DNA of 64,000 bases from Paraburkholderia panacisoli (GCF_008369935.1 NZ_VTUZ01000032.1:54159-118158), one strand, 5' to 3'. Shown: positions 1 to 9,052, counted from the first letter of the stretch. Made by a program: numbers and translations. The notes: generated from the letters alone by a model not told the origin.

Positions 1-1056
1 AACTTCAAGCAAGGGGTGTCGCGTACCGCACTGGCGCTGGGTGTGCTCGTCAACGATCAGAATCGGATGCGCGGATGGAACGACTACCATTTTCCCGTGA
101 CGGTACCGCCGCTAGCGTTGACGAGAACTGAAACGGACGCGGCGATCGTCGGCATGGGCCTCGCGCGGGTGCTGCAACTGTGTGGCCAGTTGCACGTGCG
201 CGATTGCGCGCCGCAGACGAACCCGACGGCCAACGCGGGCCCTGGTCTGCCAGCGGATGTAGCTCAACTTGCACGCACGACGCAAGCCGCGTCGACTAGT
301 GCCTCGCAACAGTCGACTATCGAGCTGCTGGCCGCCACCGCGCGCGGCGCTCCGAACGTTGCGGAACTGCACGTCGTCAAGGCGGAGCAGCAGGGCATCA
401 AGGAATACGACGACATGTACGTCGGCCTTCATCTGGCTCAGGCGCAGCGCCTCGTCTATGGCGGCGATCAGCCGAAGGCGACAGCGATTGTCGTACAACT
501 GGCGCATACTGGAGATATGCCCGCCGCCAAGGCGCGGATCGAGCATCTGCTGGCGACGAAGTTCAAGCGTGAGGAGACCGAGGTGGTCGACTACACGACG
601 CTGAATCCGTTCTACGGACAGGCACTTGCGATGTTCGCCACGCTGTTCGGTTTCATCGCACTACTGATCGCTGCGATCGTACTGTTTACGGTCGGCAATA
701 CGATGAGCATGGCGGTCTTCGAGCGTACCGTCGAAATCGGCACTTTGCGGGCGATGGGGCTGCGCCGCGAAGGTGTGCGCCGTCTATTCATGTGTGAAGG
801 TCTGCTGCTGGGCGTGCTGGGCGCGTCGCTGGGCGTGCTCAGTGCAGCGGCACTCGCCGCCGTCATCAACCATAGCGGGCTCTCGTGGACACCACCGGGC
901 CGCTCGCCGGTGCCATTGATCATCCGGGTGTGGGGCGAGAACGATCTGATTGCGGGGACGGCAATCGGCCTGCTGCTGGTTTCGATGCTCTCCGCGTGGT
1001 TCCCTGCACGACGTGCGTCGCACATGAACATCGTCGATGCGCTTCGCTATGCGTGA
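1..1056 (+). CDS. ABC transporter permease, FtsX/MacB type (5' partial)
   Basis: The reading frame is open from base 1 to a TGA at 1054-1056, so the protein starts upstream; the GTG at 16 is probably internal. The visible part has a soluble periplasmic region followed by three hydrophobic segments (about 640-730, 790-870 and 950-1000) in the FtsX arrangement. Signatures are the cytoplasmic loop ERTVEIGTLRAMGLRR and the terminal FPARRASHMNIVDALRYA. FtsX-type permeases move lipids, lipoproteins or peptides out of the inner membrane using a separate ATPase, which must lie outside the window. Downstream LolA-like and outer-membrane barrel genes suggest a trans-envelope lipid or lipopeptide exporter. 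The family is clear; the substrate is inferred. Confidence 0.85.
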   Translation, partial: NFKQGVSRTALALGVLVNDQNRMRGWNDYHFPVTVPPLALTRTETDAAIVGMGLARVLQLCGQLHVRDCAPQTNPTANAGPGLPADVAQLARTTQAASTSASQQSTIELLAATARGAPNVAELHVVKAEQQGIKEYDDMYVGLHLAQAQRLVYGGDQPKATAIVVQLAHTGDMPAAKARIEHLLATKFKREETEVVDYTTLNPFYGQALAMFATLFGFIALLIAAIVLFTVGNTMSMAVFERTVEIGTLRAMGLRREGVRRLFMCEGLLLGVLGASLGVLSAAALAAVINHSGLSWTPPGRSPVPLIIRVWGENDLIAGTAIGLLLVSMLSAWFPARRASHMNIVDALRYA

Positions 1057-1129
1057 GGCATAGCTCGATGCAAAGGCTGATGCCAATCCGGTTCAATCCA
1101 CCTATCTTTCTTGTGCAGGGGTGACGATC

Positions 1130-1573
1130 ATGCAAAAGTTGCTCAAGCAGTTTCTGATTGCTTTCATCCTGTCGTGCGGCTTTTGCACCGCGTTCGGCGA
1201 ACAGGCGCCGGCCAATCTGAATCTGGCGTTGACGCAGCAGACAAGCACAGGCAAGTACGTCGTCGCACTCGAGCCGCCCAAACCGGGCGTGTACATCGGC
1301 CAGATCCAGACGTGGCGAATCACGCTGCGCGACGCGTCGGGACAATTGGTGCGAGGGGCAATGATCGACGTCAGCGGTGGCATGCCGCAGCACGGACACG
1401 GGCTGCCGACGCAGCCGCAGGTCGTGCAGGAGCAGGGCGATGCCGGGCACTACCTGCTGGAAGGCATGAAGTTCAGCATGACGGGCTGGTGGACGATCAA
1501 GCTCGAGGTCAAATCGCCGATCGGTACGGATGTGGTGACATTCAATGTCGTGCTGCCGCCATCGTCGTCATGA
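1130..1573 (+). CDS. Exported FixH/YtkA-like protein
   Basis: The product is 147 aa with an N-terminal signal peptide (MQKLLKQFLIAFILSCGFC, cleaved near residue 25). The mature part is one small beta-sandwich-like domain with the motif DVSGGMPQHGHGLPTQP and a terminal WWTIKLEV strand, as in FixH/YtkA-like proteins. ATG 1130 was chosen over the in-frame GTG at 1121 because AGGGG at 1117-1121 is correctly spaced for it. The histidine-rich loop could bind metal. It sits between the permease and an exported PfpI protein in a co-directional block. The exact role is unknown. Confidence 0.75.
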   Translation: MQKLLKQFLIAFILSCGFCTAFGEQAPANLNLALTQQTSTGKYVVALEPPKPGVYIGQIQTWRITLRDASGQLVRGAMIDVSGGMPQHGHGLPTQPQVVQEQGDAGHYLLEGMKFSMTGWWTIKLEVKSPIGTDVVTFNVVLPPSSS

Positions 1574-1635
1574 TCCGGCGCGAAGATCGTGATAGGTCGA
1601 ACCATCTGGCATCACGCAATTTCGAAGAGGTCGAC

Positions 1636-2751
1636 ATGCGAAGGATCGTAATGTTCTGGCTGCTATTGCTGATGGCTTGCGCGCCGTTTGGCGTCGTGAA
1701 TTTCGCCCATACGGCGTCGGCCAGCACGGCGGCCGCCCGGGCTGACCGCCTGCCGCCTTATCAGCCACGTTTTAACCGCACCCGACCGGTCGTGGTGGTG
1801 GTGGCCGAGAACTACTACACGGAACTGACGGACTATGTGATCCCGTACGGCATACTGACCGCCTCCGACGCGGCCGACGTGATTCCGCTCGCGACAGAAG
1901 CAGGTCCGATCCGCATGTTCCCTGCACCGATGAATGTCATACCGCAGGAAACGACTGCGCAATTTGACCAGCGCGTCCCCGAAGGCGCGGACTACGTGAT
2001 CGTGCCGGCGGTGCATCGCGATGACGATCCGACGTTGGTGTCGTGGGTTGCGGGGCAAGCGAAGAAGGGCGCGACGATCGTCGGCGTGTGCGACGGCGTG
2101 TGGGTCGTGGCGAGGGCGGGTCTGCTCGATGGCCGGCGCGCGACGGGGCACTGGTACTCGATGAGCGATCTGCGCAAGAAATTTCCACGTACGCACTGGG
2201 TCGAAGGCAAGCGCTATGTCGCCGACGGGAGAGTGGTCACCACCACCGGCGTGACTGCCACTATTCCGGCTTCGTTTGCGCTGGTGGAAGCCATCGCCGG
2301 GCACGAACGCGCGACCAAACTGGCGGAGTCGCTGGGCAGACAGTCGTGGTCGTCGGAAATTCCGAGCGAGGAGTTTCATCTCGGGTTGGCGTCGATGATG
2401 ACGATCGCCGGTAACTACGTGTCGTTCTGGTCGCATGAGGATTTCGGTATCCCAATCGCGCCCGACGTGGATGAAATCTCGCTCGTACTGAAAGCCGACG
2501 TCTATTCCACGACCTTCCGCTCCACCGTCTATACGGTGGCAGCCAGCCGGGATCCAATCCGGTCGAAACGCGGGCTCATGATCGTGCCGGACCGGGTGGC
2601 CGGCGTCGATGCGCCGAGCCGCATGCTGCCCCCGCCTGATTCGACGCAGCCGCTGCGGGCGCTAGACGAGTCGCTCAAGGCGGTCGCGAACGACTTCGGC
2701 AAGCGCACGGCCGCATGGGTCGCATTGCAGATGCAGTACCCCGGCTACTAG
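1636..2751 (+). CDS. Exported DJ-1/PfpI family protein
   Basis: The 371-aa product starts at ATG 1636, preceded by GAAGAGG, with a hydrophobic signal sequence in the first 30 residues. The glutamine-amidotransferase-like fold is marked by a nucleophile elbow at VGVCDGVWVVARAGLLDGRR (Cys152) and RATGHW (His172), as in the DJ-1/PfpI domains found in GlxA-type regulators. Here there is no AraC DNA-binding domain and the protein is predicted to be exported, which is unusual. A C-terminal region of about 150 residues contains a second alpha/beta segment. It may be a periplasmic stress or hydrolase-like protein; function cannot be assigned. Confidence 0.75.
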   Translation: MRRIVMFWLLLLMACAPFGVVNFAHTASASTAAARADRLPPYQPRFNRTRPVVVVVAENYYTELTDYVIPYGILTASDAADVIPLATEAGPIRMFPAPMNVIPQETTAQFDQRVPEGADYVIVPAVHRDDDPTLVSWVAGQAKKGATIVGVCDGVWVVARAGLLDGRRATGHWYSMSDLRKKFPRTHWVEGKRYVADGRVVTTTGVTATIPASFALVEAIAGHERATKLAESLGRQSWSSEIPSEEFHLGLASMMTIAGNYVSFWSHEDFGIPIAPDVDEISLVLKADVYSTTFRSTVYTVAASRDPIRSKRGLMIVPDRVAGVDAPSRMLPPPDSTQPLRALDESLKAVANDFGKRTAAWVALQMQYPGY

Positions 2752-2809
2752 CCCCCGCGAGTCGCGGCCGCGCGCCAACAGCGCGGTTCCATCCAACGTG
2801 TCGTCGCCG

Positions 2810-2826
2810 GCCTGCCATGGGCAGGC
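2810..2826. repeat. Perfect 7-bp inverted repeat with 3-nt loop
   Basis: GCCTGCC and GGCAGGC flank ATG in the gap between the PfpI gene and the LolA-like gene. There is no T-run after it, so it is more likely an intercistronic mRNA hairpin or a protein site than a terminator. Confidence 0.5.
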
Positions 2827-2872
2827 TGGTTTCCTACACCCTTTGAAAATCGTGATCGAAAGAGAGCCTCCC

Positions 2873-3667
2873 ATGTCCAAACTTCTGATCGCCCGTTGGG
2901 CCACCGCCCTGACGATGGCTGCAGCGCTCTGGTCCGCCGCGCAGGCCGCGTCCGTTCCTACCGATGCGCAGAGTATCCTGACCGCGAGCGACGCGATTCG
3001 CAATCCCGCCGAACCGTTCTCACTGACGGTGACGCTGACACAATACACCGATGGCAAGCAGACGGATTCCAACGCATTGCAAGCGTACTCGCGCATCGAT
3101 CCGAGCAGCGGCCAGTTCCGCAGTCTGATCCGCTTCGAGGCGCCCGCGCGTGACGTGAACAAGCTGATGCTGAAAACCGGCAATGACCTGTGGTTTTTCG
3201 ATCCGGCAAGCAAGGCCAGCATCCGCATTTCTCCACAGCAGCGGCTGCTCGGACAGGCCTCCAACGGTGACGTGGTGACCGTCAACTTTGCGCAGGGCTA
3301 CAAGGCGCGCATCGAAAATGAAGAAGACGTGCAGGACGGCGATCGGCAGACGCGCCGCGCGTACAAGCTGGCCCTTGCCGAGAGTGTGCCGGACATGACA
3401 TACAACTCCGTCGAGATGTGGATCGATACGACGACTCAGCGGCCGATCAAGGCACGCTTTTTCAGCGATAGCGGCAAGCTGCTGAAAACCGCTTTTTATC
3501 GACGCTATCAGGAGCAGCTCGGTGCGCTAAGACCGACCGAGATCGTTATCATCGACGGGCTCAATCCCAATCTCGTCACGGTCATGCGATACGCGGATTT
3601 CACTTCGCGGCAGATTCCTGACAGCTGGTTCCAGCATGATTTCCTGCCGAGCTTTCAGCCCGAATGA
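2873..3667 (+). CDS. LolA-like outer-membrane lipoprotein-sorting protein
   Basis: The product is 264 aa from ATG 2873, with signal peptide cleavage near AQA-A. The mature protein has the LolA/LolB half-barrel pattern: FSLTVTLTQY early, then LIRFEAPARDVNKLMLKTGNDLWFF split over two strands, then VEMWIDTTTQRPIKARFF. This matches exported proteins annotated as outer membrane lipoprotein-sorting proteins, which bind lipids in a hydrophobic cavity. Its stop overlaps the start of the barrel gene (ATGA at 3664-3667), so they are translationally coupled. With the upstream permease it probably carries a lipid or lipopeptide across the periplasm; the cargo is inferred. Confidence 0.8.
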   Translation: MSKLLIARWATALTMAAALWSAAQAASVPTDAQSILTASDAIRNPAEPFSLTVTLTQYTDGKQTDSNALQAYSRIDPSSGQFRSLIRFEAPARDVNKLMLKTGNDLWFFDPASKASIRISPQQRLLGQASNGDVVTVNFAQGYKARIENEEDVQDGDRQTRRAYKLALAESVPDMTYNSVEMWIDTTTQRPIKARFFSDSGKLLKTAFYRRYQEQLGALRPTEIVIIDGLNPNLVTVMRYADFTSRQIPDSWFQHDFLPSFQPE

Positions 3668-4938
3668 TGCGGACGTGGGCGGTCTTTCTTGCGATGTTCT
3701 TGCTGGCCGGCACTTGCCATGCGGACGAGGCGGAGGAAGCCGGGCTCAGATTGGCCGATACCACGCCGGCCCAGCAAGTGGACAAGCCTGATTATCAGTT
3801 TAGTGTTGAACCGGCTTTTCGTGTTGCGACCATGCGACCCGACGACGCCATGCAGACCGCCGAGCGTCTCTCGATCGATCTGGCGGTGCAGAAAGCGTTC
3901 GCGAAGGACTGGAAGTTCAACTTCGCGGACCATCTCGATCTGAACGGCCCGCAGCGTTTCAGCGGAGACCCTGGCGCGATCAACACGCTCAAGGAGCTGT
4001 ATGTAAACGGACGTATCGGCGACGATGGTCAGACCCTTGTCGATATCGGGCGTGTCAACATGCGGCTGGGCGTGGCAACCGGCTATAACCCCACCGACTA
4101 TTTCCGTGACAACGCCGTGCGCTCCGTCACATCAGTCGACCCGGCGAGCCTGCGTGAGAACCGCCTGGGCACAGTGATGCTGCGGGGCCAGCGGGTCTGG
4201 ACAGGCGGTTCGGTGACCGCACTGGTTGCTCCGAAGCTTGCGAGCGAGCCAAACGATGCTGCCTTCGCCGTGGACCTCGGCGCGACCAATCAGAACACGC
4301 GCTGGTTGATGGCCGTAAGCCAGCACGTGATCGCCGATCTCTCCCCGCAATTTCTGCTGTATAGCGACGGCAAACCCGGCAGCTCTCCGCAGTTCGGCGT
4401 GAACCTGACACATCTGCTGAACAAGGCCTGCGTCGGATATGTCGAGTGGACCGGAGGCCGAAGCCCGTCGACGCTTGCGCGCGCGTTGCAGCAACCGGAA
4501 AGCGACGTCGCCTTTCGGTGGCAAATGTCGACGGGTTTGACCTGCACGACGACGCACAACCTGTCGGTGACGTTCGAATACGAGCACGACGGCGCGGCGC
4601 TCGACAAGGCTGGCTGGGAGGCGCTGCAGAAAGGTCCGCCGCAACAGTACCTTGCTTACCGCAACCTCGCCAACGCCCAACAGGACCCGACGACGCGAGA
4701 TAACCTGTTCCTGATGCTGCGCTGGCAAGATGCGTTCGTGCCGCGGCTGGATTTGAGCGGTTTCATCCGCATGAGTCTTGCCGATCACAGTCGTCTCACA
4801 TGGCTCGAAGCACGTTATCACTTCACTCGCACCGACGTTGCCCTGCAATGGCAACTGAATAGCGGCAGCAATCTCAGCGAATTCGGTGCGCTGCCTCAGC
4901 ACACTCTATGGCAAGTGCTCGTGAAGCATTACTTCTGA
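3664..4938 (+). CDS. Outer-membrane beta-barrel protein of the export operon
   Basis: The 424-aa product has a signal peptide (about residues 1-20) and then alternating amphipathic strands with aromatic girdles, such as KFNFADHLDL, ARYHFTRTDVALQWQLN and the C-terminal LWQVLVKHYF. It ends in phenylalanine, the usual signal for BAM assembly. Two cysteines in the middle (CVGYVEW and TCTTTHNL) may form a disulfide. Comparable barrels accompany LolA-like and FtsX-type genes in proteobacterial lipid export operons. It is coupled to the LolA-like gene by a 4-bp overlap. I cannot place it in a named porin family. Confidence 0.75.
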   Translation: MMRTWAVFLAMFLLAGTCHADEAEEAGLRLADTTPAQQVDKPDYQFSVEPAFRVATMRPDDAMQTAERLSIDLAVQKAFAKDWKFNFADHLDLNGPQRFSGDPGAINTLKELYVNGRIGDDGQTLVDIGRVNMRLGVATGYNPTDYFRDNAVRSVTSVDPASLRENRLGTVMLRGQRVWTGGSVTALVAPKLASEPNDAAFAVDLGATNQNTRWLMAVSQHVIADLSPQFLLYSDGKPGSSPQFGVNLTHLLNKACVGYVEWTGGRSPSTLARALQQPESDVAFRWQMSTGLTCTTTHNLSVTFEYEHDGAALDKAGWEALQKGPPQQYLAYRNLANAQQDPTTRDNLFLMLRWQDAFVPRLDLSGFIRMSLADHSRLTWLEARYHFTRTDVALQWQLNSGSNLSEFGALPQHTLWQVLVKHYF

Positions 4939-4949
4939 GGCGGTACGTC

Positions 4950-5693
4950 ATGCTCGACATCTGGTATTCGCTGTCGCCGCTGGCCCTTACTCCGACTCTG
5001 AGTGACGAGGAACGGCAGCGGCGCGACCAGTTCGTCGACGCGGCGGCGAGCAAGCGCTATGAGAATGCGCACGCGTTAAAACGCCTGGTGCTCGCGCAGT
5101 ATGGAACCGGATGCGCGCCGCTGGATCTCAACTTCACACGCGGCAGGTACGGTAAGCCGGAAGTCGCCGAACCGTTTCCGTATCGCTTCAACATGAGTCA
5201 CAGCGCAGCCTGTGTGGCGATCGCCGTCGCCGCCGAAGAGGTCGGTGTCGATATCGAATGGCACCGGCCCGTCGTCGCGTCGTCGTCGCTCGCCCGCTGT
5301 GTGTTCAATCGCGAAGAGCGCGGCTGGCTCCTGCGACAATCGTGTTTCGACGACGCCTTCTTCCGTCTCTGGACCTTGAAGGAGGCGCTGCTGAAAGCGG
5401 CGGGCACGGGCTTCAGCCGCCCGCCTCAGGAAGCGTGCTGGCATGGCCTGGATGGGCCGCAGGCGAGCGCGTGGTACGCGGGCCGGCAATGGGTAGGGCT
5501 GTGCAGGCGGATCGGACCCGCGACCCTGGCGGTCGCGGTGAGCGTCGATTGCCCAATCGGGCATGCGCGGTTATTGAGTATCGACGGGGCGTCCGATGCG
5601 GCTGCTCATGCTGCTGGCGCTAGCGCATTGTGCTGGACCGAGACGTCATGGATGGCAAGTCAAACCCATTTTGAAAGGAGTGGAGCGCTATGA
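4950..5693 (+). CDS. 4'-phosphopantetheinyl transferase, Sfp type
   Basis: This 247-aa enzyme transfers phosphopantetheine from CoA to the serine of carrier proteins. The family motifs are present: NMSHS (81-85), VGVDIEWHRP with the metal ligands Asp101 and Glu103, and FFRLWTLKEALLKAAGTG with W141, K144 and E145. ATG 4950 was chosen because TGAGGCGG lies just upstream. The reading frame is open further back but without a good start. It is the evident activator of the five carrier domains of the assembly line and the separate ACP at 12,119. It overlaps the next gene by ATGA. Confidence 0.93.
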   Translation: MLDIWYSLSPLALTPTLSDEERQRRDQFVDAAASKRYENAHALKRLVLAQYGTGCAPLDLNFTRGRYGKPEVAEPFPYRFNMSHSAACVAIAVAAEEVGVDIEWHRPVVASSSLARCVFNREERGWLLRQSCFDDAFFRLWTLKEALLKAAGTGFSRPPQEACWHGLDGPQASAWYAGRQWVGLCRRIGPATLAVAVSVDCPIGHARLLSIDGASDAAAHAAGASALCWTETSWMASQTHFERSGAL

Positions 5694-6094
5694 GGCAATT
5701 CGTATCGTTTGGCGAAGGACTGCCGCAATGGTCATCGCCGATCAGTCACGCCGTCGTGGTCGATAACATGTGCTACCTGAGCGGCCAACTGGCGCTCGAT
5801 AGCGAGGGCCACTACGTGTCCGGCTCGCCTGCGCAAGAAGCGCGGCTTGCCTTTGACAATCTTTTCCGCGCGCTGAAGGCTGCAGGATTCGAACCCTCGG
5901 ATCTCGTGTTCGTCGATATCGCGTTCACCGATCTCGCGGCGGTGCCGGAAGTCAATGAAGTCTTCGCCGAACTGTTCGAGGCAGGTCGACGCCCTGCGCG
6001 CACCATCTATCAGGTCGCAGCGTTGCCGTTCGGCGGACAGATCAAGGTGATGGGCGTCGCGATCAGGGAGAGCCGGCCCGGCCATGTGCAGTAG
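5690..6094 (+). CDS. RidA/YjgF/UK114 family protein
   Basis: The 134-aa product has the RidA signature near the C terminus, RPARTIYQVAALPFGGQIK, with the arginine of ART that in active RidA binds the substrate carboxylate. RidA proteins hydrolyse reactive 2-aminoacrylate-type enamines and imines produced by PLP enzymes. That would suit a locus with an SbnA-like PLP enzyme that can form aminoacrylate intermediates. Start and preceding stop overlap by 4 bp, so it is coupled to the Sfp gene. The specific protective role is an inference. Confidence 0.9.
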   Translation: MRQFVSFGEGLPQWSSPISHAVVVDNMCYLSGQLALDSEGHYVSGSPAQEARLAFDNLFRALKAAGFEPSDLVFVDIAFTDLAAVPEVNEVFAELFEAGRRPARTIYQVAALPFGGQIKVMGVAIRESRPGHVQ

Positions 6095-6108
6095 GTGCCG
6101 CTGGCCGG

Positions 6109-7431
6109 TCATTGCGCCTGGCCGTTCTCGATGACGGGACCGGAGAGCGCCCGTAGCAGGCTCAGGAGTTCCTGCTGCTCGGTCTCCGAGAGATTCAGCG
6201 TTTTCAGTTCGCTTTCTCCGATGATCGCGTGCGGCGGTTTGGCATAGTGGCGCATCACGTCCTCGAGCGTCGCCATCTGGCCCGCATGCATATAGGGCGC
6301 CCGAAGCGCGACGTTGCGCAGGCTCGGCGTCTTGAAGGCGCCCAGCATGTGAGGATCGTCTTTGGCGATGAAACGCAATTCTTCGCATTGTTCGGGTTTT
6401 GCGTCGCTGAATGGTCCAAGGCAGTTGAATTCGTCCGCGAGCACCTTTTGAATCGCTGCCGCGCGACCCTGATCCGGGTGATTCGGGTCGGCGGGCGGAA
6501 CTCCGATGTTGTGAAACTGGTGGTCGGTAAGCAGCGGACCGTTGTGGCACGTCGCGCATCGCCCCTTGTCAAGGAACAGATGCAGCCCTGCTTTCTCGGC
6601 AGGGCTCAACGCCATGAGCAGTTTCGGATCACCTGACTTGACACCGTCGATGTATTGGTCGAAGCGCGAGGATCGGACTCGCAGTGTCGTTTCGTAAGCC
6701 GCGAGAGCTTTGCCCATGTTCGCGAAAACCAGTGATACATGGGCACGCGTGCGACCAGGGAGCGCCTGCCAGGCGGCCTTCTCGGCCCCGGTGCCGAGCG
6801 GACTCGCGTTCTGCGGCAGCCCGCGCAGATCCGGCATCGGACCGAACAGGGCTTCGTAGCTGCTGCGGTAATGTTCCTGCAGCACATGGGCGTCGTGCAG
6901 GCGGTTGCCGCCGTGCTCCTTCTGATCCTCCAGCGGACCGACCGCCTGCGCCCACAAACTGTCCTTGCGACCGTCCCAGAAGAACCACGGTCCTTCCGTC
7001 ACGTCGACCACCGGCATGGTCCGGCGCATACCTTCGCTCAAGCCCATTGCGCGCGGCAGGCCATCCTGGAACTGCTGGCCCGGATGATGGCAGCTGGCGC
7101 ACGAAATGGCACCGTTTCTGCTGAAGCGCGCGTCGTTGAAGAGCAGTCTCCCGAGCTGCGCCGCCGCGGGCGTCGCCGCCACGCGATTCGAGGGATCCGT
7201 CTTCGCCTTTGCGTCAGGCGTCAGGCGCATCGCCTCGAGTTGCGCCTTTTCATCGGGTGTCCACTGATCCTGGCCGGTAAGACTGCCGCCGCCTTGAATG
7301 TCTTGCGGGTGAGCGAGGCACGCGAGCCATGCCGCCGCGACGGCGACCGTCAGTTGCGCGGCCAGATGAGTCAGACGTCCGATGGGGTTGGGGCGCGGCG
7401 GCCCGCCGCGGTTACGCCGGAAGGCTCGCAA
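6109..7431 (-). CDS. Di-haem cytochrome c peroxidase / MauG family protein
   Basis: The 440-aa product has an N-terminal signal segment (about residues 20-42) and two c-type haem sites, CASCH at 111-115 and CATCH at 292-296, in the spacing of the bacterial CcpA/MauG family. It should work in the periplasm, either reducing peroxide or carrying out MauG-like oxidation through a bis-Fe(IV) state. It is the last gene of the - strand unit and overlaps the amidohydrolase gene by 20 bp. Clustering with biosynthetic genes makes a tailoring or detoxifying oxidation possible. The start at 7431 is provisional. Confidence 0.88.
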   Translation of the reverse strand: MRAFRRNRGGPPRPNPIGRLTHLAAQLTVAVAAAWLACLAHPQDIQGGGSLTGQDQWTPDEKAQLEAMRLTPDAKAKTDPSNRVAATPAAAQLGRLLFNDARFSRNGAISCASCHHPGQQFQDGLPRAMGLSEGMRRTMPVVDVTEGPWFFWDGRKDSLWAQAVGPLEDQKEHGGNRLHDAHVLQEHYRSSYEALFGPMPDLRGLPQNASPLGTGAEKAAWQALPGRTRAHVSLVFANMGKALAAYETTLRVRSSRFDQYIDGVKSGDPKLLMALSPAEKAGLHLFLDKGRCATCHNGPLLTDHQFHNIGVPPADPNHPDQGRAAAIQKVLADEFNCLGPFSDAKPEQCEELRFIAKDDPHMLGAFKTPSLRNVALRAPYMHAGQMATLEDVMRHYAKPPHAIIGESELKTLNLSETEQQELLSLLRALSGPVIENGQAQ

Positions 7432-8374
7432 GCTGTTTCTCCGGGAGCAGACGCGTTGCGTTGCGCGACATCAGCCATGTGCGCTGGTGCGACGAGACCG
7501 CCGACAATGGGCCATCCGGGGCGACGAACATGTCCATAACCTTCCTGTGTCCGCCCGAATTGCGAAACAAGGGCCAGTCCGTACCGAACAGGATCTTGTG
7601 ATTGATGTTCATCCTGAACAGGTCGGCGAGTGCCGCGCGCCAGCCTTGCGGATGCTGGGAGGCAAGGAACGCGCTGATGTCGAGATACACGTTGGGCCGG
7701 TACGCGCACATGCTGACGCAAGAGTCGACGTAATGGACCGCGCCGTGCGCGAGAATGAAGTTGACCTCGGGGAAATCCATCGCGGCCCGGTCGAGCATGT
7801 CCGGATGTGACCAGTTGAACTCGAGTGCCGGACTCGTTGGGCCGATGTGCAACAGCACCGGCAGCCGGCGCGCCTGACAGAACTCATAGAAGGGGTAAAG
7901 CATCCGGTCACTCGGGCTGTATCCGCAAGGAGGATAGAGTTTGAGACCGGCGAAGCCGAATTCGTCGACGCCCTTCTCGAAGAGCGCAAGCCCGTCCGCA
8001 CCCCAGCGCGGATCGACTCCGCCGAATACGAAGAAGCGCCCGGCATGACGCTCAAGGATGCCGTGATGCTCGGCAAACATTTCATCGATCGTCAGCTCGC
8101 TTTTCATCACGTAGGTGAAATCGGGCAGCAACAGCACGGCTTGGGCGATGCCTGCCGAGTTCATCTCCGTGACGAGCGTGTCGCCCTGATGGTCCTGGCT
8201 CAACTTCACATACATGTCGAGCAATTCGGTCAGCGATTTCTTCACGCCCGTCGTCGCAAGCCGCACCTTGACGTTGCGGCATAGTCCTTCGAAAAACGCG
8301 AGCGGAATGAATCGCGTCGATGCGATATGGCAGTGGGCGTCGATGACGTGCCCGTCGTAAGTGTTGCCGCTCAT
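7412..8374 (-). CDS. Metal-dependent amidohydrolase (amidohydrolase 2 family)
   Basis: This 320-aa TIM-barrel hydrolase has an N-terminal metal motif VIDAHCHIAS (His14, His16), a mid-barrel LPVLLHIGPTSP, NFILAHGAVHY and a terminal ILFGTDWPLFRN aspartate. That matches the amidohydrolase 2 family of decarboxylases and lactone or amide hydrolases. ATG 8374 was chosen because it forms an ATGA overlap with the GNAT gene (8371-8374). A long open extension upstream lies inside the GNAT gene and is arginine-rich shadow. It probably trims or decarboxylates an intermediate; the substrate is unknown. Confidence 0.88.
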   Translation of the reverse strand: MSGNTYDGHVIDAHCHIASTRFIPLAFFEGLCRNVKVRLATTGVKKSLTELLDMYVKLSQDHQGDTLVTEMNSAGIAQAVLLLPDFTYVMKSELTIDEMFAEHHGILERHAGRFFVFGGVDPRWGADGLALFEKGVDEFGFAGLKLYPPCGYSPSDRMLYPFYEFCQARRLPVLLHIGPTSPALEFNWSHPDMLDRAAMDFPEVNFILAHGAVHYVDSCVSMCAYRPNVYLDISAFLASQHPQGWRAALADLFRMNINHKILFGTDWPLFRNSGGHRKVMDMFVAPDGPLSAVSSHQRTWLMSRNATRLLPEKQLASLPA

Positions 8375-9048
8375 GCCGGTTGTACGCCCGACATGGAATG
8401 TTCGCCGACGCGCGCCTGAAGCATGCCGAGCGCGCGTTCCTTGAGTTCGGATACCTTCTGCATCATGAAATGGCCCGCATGCGTTTTGCCTTGCGTGCGA
8501 GCATAGTCGGGCAGCGTGCCGTACGTCTGGAACCCGAAGTGGTCCCATACGCGATGGGCCGGTGTATCGGCGCGCACATCGAGCGTCACCAGTTCGACGC
8601 CGTCGGCCTCGCATTGCAACGAGATCTCGACGAACGCCGCAGGCAGCACGCCGCCTCCGCGAAACGCTTCATGAATCATGCCCTTCGCAAGATCGGAGAT
8701 ATGTCGATTGTTCGGATTGAGATTGCGGCGCAGCGTGCAAAGGCCGATCAGTGCGTCGTTATCCACGAAGATCGTCAGCAACCGGCACTTCTGCGCGGCC
8801 AGGTTGGCCCGCAACTCGCTGAGATAGTTTTCAGCCTCCGCGTCGCTGATCTCTTCGGCAAAACCAATGATGGGCGCTGACTGGCTCGTATGGCGCATCA
8901 GTTCGACGATCTGCTGCGCCAGCGTCACATCGACCTCCGACGGCCACCGGTAAATCACACGCGTAACTTGAGCTTTCTCGAAGGCGATCGGGTAATGGGC
9001 GCCATCTGCCGCTAAGGTTCTGAGGGAGTCGTTCATGGCTGTAGTCAT
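8371..9048 (-). CDS. GNAT family acyltransferase
   Basis: The 225-aa product has the GNAT core, with strands LLTIFVDNDALIGLCTLRR and a CoA-loop region MIHEAFRGGGVLPAAFVEIS followed by VELVTLDVRADTPAHRVWDHFGF split over the last strand and helix. ATG 9048 lies just after AGGA; ATG 9036 is an alternative. The stop overlaps the amidohydrolase start and the gene begins 4 bp after the PLP gene ends, so the four genes are one unit. It probably N-acetylates an amino intermediate or the product. Confidence 0.85.
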   Translation of the reverse strand: MTTAMNDSLRTLAADGAHYPIAFEKAQVTRVIYRWPSEVDVTLAQQIVELMRHTSQSAPIIGFAEEISDAEAENYLSELRANLAAQKCRLLTIFVDNDALIGLCTLRRNLNPNNRHISDLAKGMIHEAFRGGGVLPAAFVEISLQCEADGVELVTLDVRADTPAHRVWDHFGFQTYGTLPDYARTQGKTHAGHFMMQKVSELKERALGMLQARVGEHSMSGVQPA

Positions 9049-9052
9049 TTTC

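Noticed and set aside
1111..1635. An N-terminal extension of the PfpI protein back to 1111
   Set aside because: It overlaps the FixH-like gene in another frame, and ATG 1636 with GAAGAGG and a signal peptide is the natural start.
7329..7539. Small + strand frames between the amidohydrolase and cytochrome genes
   Set aside because: They overlap the real - strand genes and have no protein-like features.
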